Source: Flavobacteriaceae bacterium (GTDB taxonomy: Bacteria; Bacteroidota; Bacteroidia; Flavobacteriales; Flavobacteriaceae). Taken from it: 11,012 nucleotides of DNA. The notes below the pieces were generated by a model. It worked only from the letters and a program-made list of their open reading frames with translations. It ran no database searches and was not told the DNA's origin. This document shows positions 7,452-11,012 of the stretch, in pieces (within the stretch, counting starts at the first letter, position 1; each line of letters opens with the position of its first letter). A program made the position numbers and the translations under genes. The stretch lies in NCBI GenBank assembly GCA_013214275.1, contig JABSPP010000029.1, positions 1-11,012 on the forward strand, given 5' to 3'.

Positions 7452-7469
7452 CAATAGCAAACTAAAAAA

Positions 7470-8648
7470 ATGAAGCCAGATTTATTTCAAGCTCCAGACT
7501 ATTATCAGATAGACGAACTGCTTACTGAAGAACATATCTTAGTTAGAGAAGCCTCCAGGGCATGGGTGAAAAGGGATGTGTCTCCCATCATAGAAGAGTA
7601 CGCTCAGAAAGCTAAATTTCCAAATCAAATTATTAGTGGTTTGGCAGAGATAGGAGCGTTTGGGCCTTATATCCCAGAAGAATATGGTGGCGCAGGATTG
7701 GATCAAATCTCATATGGTCTCATCATGCAAGAGATCGAACGAGGAGATTCGGGAGTTCGATCCACAGCATCGGTACAATCTTCTTTAGTGATGTATCCTA
7801 TATGGAAATATGGAAACGAAGAACAACGAAAGAAATATCTCCCCAAACTTGCCAGTGGCGAGTGGATGGGTTGCTTTGGGTTAACAGAACCAGACCATGG
7901 TTCTAATCCAGGCGATATGGTTACAAATTTCAAAGATATGGGAGACCACTATTTGTTAAATGGCGCAAAAATGTGGATATCCAATGCCCCTTTCGCTCAG
8001 GTTGCTGTTGTATGGGCTAAGAATGAAGAAGGAAGGATTCATGGACTCATCGTAGAGCGCGGTATGGATGGCTTTTCTACACCTGAAACTCATGATAAGT
8101 GGTCTTTGAGAGCCTCAGCTACTGGAGAATTAATTTTTGATAACGTAAAAGTTCCAAAAGATCATTTGCTACCCAATAAATCTGGTTTGGGAGCGCCCTT
8201 AGGGTGTTTAGACTCTGCTCGATATGGTATTGCATGGGGTGCCATTGGAGCTGCAATGGACTGCTATGACACAGCATTGCGATACAGTAAAGAGCGTATG
8301 CAATTTGGAAAACCAATCGGGCAATTCCAATTACAGCAAAAAAAGCTGGCTGAGATGATCACTGAGATTACAAAGGCACAGCTACTGGCTTGGAGGCTTG
8401 GAGTCTTAAGAAATGATGGTAAGGCAACCTCTGCTCAGATTTCCATGGCAAAAAGGAATAATGTTGATATGGCACTAAAAATTACCCGTGAAGCAAGACA
8501 AATCCTCGGTGGGATGGGAATTACAGGAGAATACTCTATCATGAGACACATGATGAACCTAGAAAGTGTAGTGACCTATGAAGGCACTCATGATATACAT
8601 CTTTTAATCACTGGATTGGATATTACTGGGCTTAATGCCTTTAAATAG
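7470..8648 (+). CDS. gcdH: Acyl-CoA dehydrogenase, glutaryl-CoA dehydrogenase type
   Basis: An FAD-dependent acyl-CoA dehydrogenase of 392 residues. The closest pattern is glutaryl-CoA dehydrogenase, which oxidises and decarboxylates glutaryl-CoA to crotonyl-CoA in lysine and tryptophan breakdown. Evidence includes RSTASVQSSLVM (97-108), with Arg97 and Ser101 at the positions that hold the glutaryl carboxylate in human GCDH (Arg94, Ser98), GCFGLTEPDHGSNPG (134-148), KMWISN (167-172), SLRASATGE (212-220), RYGIAWG (251-257), RMQFGKPI (276-283), and VTYEGTHDIH (368-377) with catalytic-base Glu371. It stands alone on the plus strand with its own terminator; no other lysine-degradation or ETF genes are near. 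The Arg/Ser pair makes the substrate assignment fairly good, but it rests on motifs only. Confidence 0.9.
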   Translation: MKPDLFQAPDYYQIDELLTEEHILVREASRAWVKRDVSPIIEEYAQKAKFPNQIISGLAEIGAFGPYIPEEYGGAGLDQISYGLIMQEIERGDSGVRSTASVQSSLVMYPIWKYGNEEQRKKYLPKLASGEWMGCFGLTEPDHGSNPGDMVTNFKDMGDHYLLNGAKMWISNAPFAQVAVVWAKNEEGRIHGLIVERGMDGFSTPETHDKWSLRASATGELIFDNVKVPKDHLLPNKSGLGAPLGCLDSARYGIAWGAIGAAMDCYDTALRYSKERMQFGKPIGQFQLQQKKLAEMITEITKAQLLAWRLGVLRNDGKATSAQISMAKRNNVDMALKITREARQILGGMGITGEYSIMRHMMNLESVVTYEGTHDIHLLITGLDITGLNAFK

Positions 8649-8650
8649 GA

Positions 8651-8794
8651 TTAGGAAGCTTTTCGTAACAAAATTTTAGGGCATCGCTTGCAGTTGATGC
8701 CCTTCTTTTTATACTTTTTACAACACTTTTTTTTTGGCTTCAAACAATTTACACCGCAATGAAGATCACAGTCAATAATATCTATATGTTTCAT
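8651..8794 (-). CDS. Small Cys/Lys-rich protein, 47 residues (hypothetical)
   Basis: An ATG at 8794 opens a 47-codon frame ending in TAA at 8651. The product has seven cysteines (9, 13, 17, 24, 25, 35, 38), histidines at 3 and 12, and thirteen lysines. The pattern is CxLHCxxxC, then KKKCCKKYKKK, then CKRCP. Such patterned cysteines are unlikely in random AT-rich DNA and suggest a metal-binding or disulphide-bonded mini-protein. Similar short basic Cys-rich ORFs seem to occur in Flavobacteriia genomes, but I cannot verify a family. The stop is only 2 bases from the stop of the convergent acyl-CoA dehydrogenase, and that gene's terminator hairpin falls within codons 30-39. A run of nine A lies at codons 20-23. 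No function is assigned. The reading frame itself is certain; expression is not. Confidence 0.6.
   Translation of the reverse strand: MKHIDIIDCDLHCGVNCLKPKKKCCKKYKKKGINCKRCPKILLRKAS
8678..8710 (+). terminator. Rho-independent terminator after the acyl-CoA dehydrogenase gene
   Basis: AGGGCATC (8678-8685) pairs perfectly with GATGCCCT (8696-8703) across a 10-base loop, and is followed by TCTTTTT and further T-rich sequence on the plus strand. It begins 30 bases after the stop at 8648. The minus-strand side has an A-run then TTTT, so termination in the other direction would be weak. The hairpin overlaps the small Cys/Lys-rich ORF read from the other strand. Confidence 0.85.
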
Positions 8795-8849
8795 TTTTGG
8801 ATGTATGAAGTAAAACGATGGTTGTTTGGTGTTCGGGCATAAATATACC

Positions 8850-8868
8850 TATTTATTTAGAATAAATA
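8850..8868. repeat. AT-only inverted repeat (8-base arms)
   Basis: TATTTATT (8850-8857) is the exact reverse complement of AATAAATA (8861-8868), with a 3-base TAG centre. It lies just upstream of the possible TATATTTA box for the small minus-strand ORF, so it could be an operator-like site. With no G or C in the arms, chance is a serious alternative. Confidence 0.3.
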
Positions 8869-9002
8869 AAAATAATATTTTTAAAAAGGGCCTTTCTCTA
8901 CAAGAACGCAAAAGATTTTACTTAAGGAATATTGTTACAGTTCCAGAGCATTTGGCAATTTATATCCACCATAAAAAATAATGACAAATCAATTTTTAAG
9001 GG

Positions 9003-9010
9003 TATTTTTG
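9003..9010 (+). promoter_or_regulatory. Candidate -7 box (TATTTTTG) for tesB
   Basis: An exact TAnnTTTG match 63 bases upstream of the tesB ATG. The start point would fall near 9015-9018, giving a leader of roughly 55-60 bases that contains the hairpin at 9043-9060. No clear -33 TTTG is visible at about 20 bases upstream, so support is partial. Confidence 0.4.
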
Positions 9011-9042
9011 CTGTGTGCTCAACATACTGAATTCAAATAAAA

Positions 9043-9060
9043 GCCTCTTTTTTAAAAGGC
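9043..9060. other. Hairpin just upstream of the tesB start
   Basis: GCCT (9043-9046) pairs with AGGC (9057-9060), and the inner T and A runs extend the stem. On the minus strand the fold is better (a 7-pair stem with one G-U and an AAAA loop) and is followed by TTTTATTT, so it looks like a terminator for transcription leaving the tesB region leftwards. On the plus strand it has a C-A mismatch and no T tract, and would sit in the tesB leader. Confidence 0.35.
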
Positions 9061-9073
9061 ACACTATTTACTT

Positions 9074-9940
9074 ATGAAGAATATCAATGAACTTTTGCAC
9101 ATTCTGAGTCTCGAAATCATCGATACTCACACCTTTTCGGGAAATAGTAAAACTATTGGGAGCCCTAATGTTTTTGGAGGGCAGGTTTTGGCTCAAGCTC
9201 TTCATGCTGCTTATCAAACGATTAGAGAAGAGCGAATTGTTCATTCGCTCCACTCTTATTTTTTGCTTCCCGGTAATCTGGATATCCCAATTGTTTATCA
9301 TGTGAGCGAGATGAGAAATGGAGGTAGCTTCTCCACACGAAGAGTCACTGCGAGCCAAAAAAATAAAACGATCTTTATTTTGGCGGCTTCTTTTCATAAA
9401 AAAGAGGAGGGGTATAATCATCAAGAAGAGATCAATAGAATGATTAAACCACCCGAGAACCTTTTAAGTTGGAGTGAAATCGTAGAAGAATTTGGTAATT
9501 TTGTTCCAGACAAAATGAAATCATTTTTAAGCTTAGAACGTCCAATAGATTTCAAACCAGTGACCATTCCAAATCCTTTAGAGAGAGAAGATCTCCCTCC
9601 TGTTGAAGAAGTTTGGTTTAAACCAAAAGGGGTATTAAAAAACCCAAGCCTCTCGGTTAAGCAGCAGATTCTTACTTACATTTCCGATTATAATATTTTG
9701 AATGCAGCATTAAATCCTCACAAGAGTAAGGCGAGTTATCATAACACCCAAATGGCTAGTCTAGACCATTCTATGTGGTTTTTTAGGGATTTTGATTTTA
9801 ACGATTGGATGCTGTTTTCTGCAAAGTCGCCCAGTACGTCTGGTGCTCGTGGATTTGCTACTGCTAATATCTTCACAAGAAGCGGAACATTAATTGCCTC
9901 ACTGGCTCAAGAGGGCCTCATGCGACCAAAAACCAAATGA
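9074..9940 (+). CDS. tesB: Acyl-CoA thioesterase II
   Basis: TesB hydrolyses acyl-CoAs to free fatty acid and CoA in the cytoplasm; its physiological role is still loosely defined. The 288 residues form the usual double hotdog. The first half has NVFGGQVLAQAL (32-43), VHSLHSYFLLPG (56-67) and RNGGSFSTRRVTA (81-93). The second half has YISDYNIL (202-209), ASLDHSMWF (228-236) and ASLAQEGLMR (275-284). By alignment with E. coli TesB (Asp204, Thr228, Gln278) the active-site residues are Asp205, Ser229 and Gln279, so Ser replaces Thr conservatively. The length matches the family. The SdpI-like gene starts one base after its stop (TGATATG), so the two are probably co-transcribed. The start at 9074 gives the normal N-terminus. 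Confidence 0.95.
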   Translation: MKNINELLHILSLEIIDTHTFSGNSKTIGSPNVFGGQVLAQALHAAYQTIREERIVHSLHSYFLLPGNLDIPIVYHVSEMRNGGSFSTRRVTASQKNKTIFILAASFHKKEEGYNHQEEINRMIKPPENLLSWSEIVEEFGNFVPDKMKSFLSLERPIDFKPVTIPNPLEREDLPPVEEVWFKPKGVLKNPSLSVKQQILTYISDYNILNAALNPHKSKASYHNTQMASLDHSMWFFRDFDFNDWMLFSAKSPSTSGARGFATANIFTRSGTLIASLAQEGLMRPKTK

Positions 9941-9941
9941 T

Positions 9942-10298
9942 ATGAATACTTACATTTATGTGCTTAGTGTAAACGGGCTGTTGTTTTTAATGAGTATTAT
10001 TTTTAACCTTTTCCCGCCAAAGAAGATCAATAACTTTTACGGTTACAAAACACCTAGAACAATACAAAATCAAGATATTTGGGAGTTTGCCAATTCTGTA
10101 TTCAACAAAACACTATTAAGTTACAGCGCTATTGGTTTTCTGGCATCTATGTTACTTACTTATCTATATCAAAATTTAATGGACTCGTGGTTCCCCATGG
10201 CTTTTTTATTTTTTACATTGCTGGTTTGTATTATCAAAACGGAAAATCTATTGAATCAATACTTTGATAAAGAGGGAAATCGAAAACCTAAAAGGTAG
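9942..10298 (+). CDS. SdpI-family small membrane protein
   Basis: A 118-residue integral membrane protein with spans at about 4-24, 57-76 and 83-99. The stretch FYGYKTPRTIQNQDIWEFAN (32-51) matches the cytoplasmic signature of the SdpI family (GYRTPRSMKNxExW type). In Bacillus, SdpI confers immunity to the SdpC toxin and signals through SdpR. Most family members elsewhere are uncharacterised, and no sdpC or sdpR homologue is visible here, so an immunity role should not be assumed. I chose ATG 9942, one base after the tesB stop, because the upstream in-frame ATG at 9894 would add 16 residues encoded inside tesB and place polar residues before the first span. The 3' end overlaps the convergent receptor gene by 11 bases. 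Confidence 0.85.
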   Translation: MNTYIYVLSVNGLLFLMSIIFNLFPPKKINNFYGYKTPRTIQNQDIWEFANSVFNKTLLSYSAIGFLASMLLTYLYQNLMDSWFPMAFLFFTLLVCIIKTENLLNQYFDKEGNRKPKR

Positions 10299-11012
10299 TG
10301 ACTAGGGAAAAAGAAAAATTTCTTCCAGGAGCAGAAATTCCTGATGCAAATTCCCTGTAATGCTCATCAAAAAGATTACCAATCATTCCTTGAAGTTTCC
10401 AATGCTGATTAAAGGCGTAACTACTATTAAACCCTAAAGTCACCCAACTAGGAGAACCAAAGTACATATCGATATCTCTCATGGCATTGGGATTTACAAT
10501 TGGAGTCAAATCGTGATTGTCAATTCCTTCAGTGAGATTAAAATCAGAGATGTCTTTTTTACTGTTAAACCGCAGGCTTGCTCCTAACTGAAGTTTCCCG
10601 TCAGCATAATTTAAATCGAATTGTCCAAAAAGAGGTGGTATTGATGATAAAGGCTCATCAGTATCATAAGTTCGTCCTTTGGTATATGTGATAAAACCTG
10701 ACGTATTAATCTTTTCAGATAGTTTTCCTTGATAGCTGCCAGTGTAGCCAAAAACGTATGCCGTTTTCCTGTTTTGATTGGCTACTAGATTTCCAACTTC
10801 ACCATCATATAATATTGTTGAAGTATCATTCACTACAAAATCGTCTCGAATAATGTAATGTTCTAGTAAAGTGTAGTATGCATTGAATCCCAGACGAAAC
10901 TTTCTATCGTTAAAATACTTCTGTATTCCAATTTCTACATTGTATGCAAATTCGGGTCTTAAAAAAACATTTGGAACCGTTACATCACCATTTTTTTCTC
11001 GAACCCTTCCTA
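10288..11012 (-). CDS. TonB-dependent outer-membrane receptor, C-terminal 240 codons (cut by window edge)
   Basis: This is the C-terminal part of a TonB-dependent receptor barrel. The frame stays open from the right window edge, so the GTG at 10833 is not the real start. Near the edge it reads VREKNGDVTVPN then LRPEFAYNVEIG, the typical barrel segment of siderophore/heme receptors. Alternating beta-strand patterns follow, then NLFDEHYREFASG and ISAPGRNFSFSLVTTF, ending in Phe as outer-membrane barrel proteins do. The FASGISAPGRN ending is common in heme/hemoglobin-type and related receptors, so iron or heme uptake is a reasonable guess. The plug domain, TonB box and any partner genes lie outside the window. 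Its stop (TAG, 10290-10288) sits inside the 3' end of the convergent SdpI-like gene; no terminator is visible between them. Confidence 0.93.
   Translation of the reverse strand, partial: GRVREKNGDVTVPNVFLRPEFAYNVEIGIQKYFNDRKFRLGFNAYYTLLEHYIIRDDFVVNDTSTILYDGEVGNLVANQNRKTAYVFGYTGSYQGKLSEKINTSGFITYTKGRTYDTDEPLSSIPPLFGQFDLNYADGKLQLGASLRFNSKKDISDFNLTEGIDNHDLTPIVNPNAMRDIDMYFGSPSWVTLGFNSSYAFNQHWKLQGMIGNLFDEHYREFASGISAPGRNFSFSLVTTF

Larger units (their letters stand above)
8795..9073. other. AT-rich intergenic region with no further gene
   Basis: No reading frame of believable composition is seen on either strand. The region should hold the minus-strand promoter of the Cys/Lys-rich ORF and the plus-strand promoter of tesB. 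On the minus strand, TATATTTA at 8847-8840 is a near match to the -7 box, about 45 bases before the small ORF. An AT palindrome, a plus-strand -7 box and a hairpin just before tesB are listed separately. No tRNA or known riboswitch was recognised. Confidence 0.6.

Noticed and set aside
7890..7920. Asn in GSNP of the acyl-CoA dehydrogenase where many homologues have Asp (GSDP)
   Set aside because: I believe Asn occurs in other bacterial glutaryl-CoA-type enzymes. The catalytic Glu371 and the Arg97/Ser101 pair are intact, so there is no reason to suspect loss of function.
9068..9424. Long minus-strand open frame (118 codons) antisense to the start of tesB
   Set aside because: It mirrors the tesB coding frame, has no recognisable motif, and its composition is what the reverse complement of a conserved gene gives.
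9894..9941. Upstream start for the SdpI-like gene adding 16 residues
   Set aside because: The extension is the out-of-frame reading of the conserved tesB C-terminus. ATG 9942 sits one base after the tesB stop and gives a normal first membrane span.
10288..10833. A complete 181-residue gene starting at GTG 10833
   Set aside because: The same frame is open to the right edge and encodes typical TonB-receptor barrel sequence, so this is only part of a longer gene.
1..11012. Search by eye for CRISPR repeats, tRNA or rRNA genes, insertion-sequence ends and phage genes
   Set aside because: No regularly spaced repeats, cloverleaf-like segments, transposase or integrase motifs, or target-site duplications were seen.

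Overview
This AT-rich window looks like chromosome from a member of the Bacteroidota, most likely the Flavobacteriia or a near relative. The signs are: genes with no Shine-Dalgarno sequences, several TAnnTTTG elements (the Bacteroidota -7 promoter box) in the gaps, rnpA followed directly by an S41 peptidase, a Bacteroidota-style polysaccharide chain-length (PCP/Wzz-like) protein, and a TonB-dependent receptor. No insertion sequence, prophage, CRISPR array, tRNA or rRNA was seen.

Left block (1-7394, all on the minus strand, so read right to left): rnpA, S41 C-terminal-processing-type protease, an uncharacterised 559-residue protein, a Wzz-like inner-membrane protein, rfbB, rfbA, rfbC, and the first 64 codons of a UDP-galactopyranose mutase homologue (glf) cut by the window edge. 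From the Wzz-like gene to glf the genes abut or overlap by 0-11 bases, so this part is almost certainly one transcription unit for surface polysaccharide. RfbA makes dTDP-glucose, RfbB dehydrates it, RfbC epimerises it towards L-rhamnose, and Glf would supply UDP-galactofuranose. The last rhamnose gene, rfbD, is not in the window. The block joins housekeeping genes (rnpA, protease) to the start of a polysaccharide locus.

Middle (7395-9073): a short divergent promoter region separates rnpA from a plus-strand glutaryl-CoA-dehydrogenase-type acyl-CoA dehydrogenase. That gene is followed by a clear intrinsic terminator. The terminator lies inside an unannotated 47-codon minus-strand ORF rich in cysteine and lysine, followed by an AT-rich gap of about 280 bases.

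Right block (9074-11012): acyl-CoA thioesterase II (tesB) and a small SdpI-family membrane protein form a plus-strand pair. They converge on the C-terminal part of a TonB-dependent outer-membrane receptor whose stop codon overlaps the SdpI-like gene by 11 bases.

The points most worth a second look are: the glf start, which lacks a normally invariant His-containing segment and the acidic FAD-ribose residue; the 559-residue protein, whose C-terminal half looks like a diverged nucleoside-phosphorylase fold; and the Cys/Lys-rich mini-ORF whose CxxC codons also form a terminator hairpin for the opposite strand.
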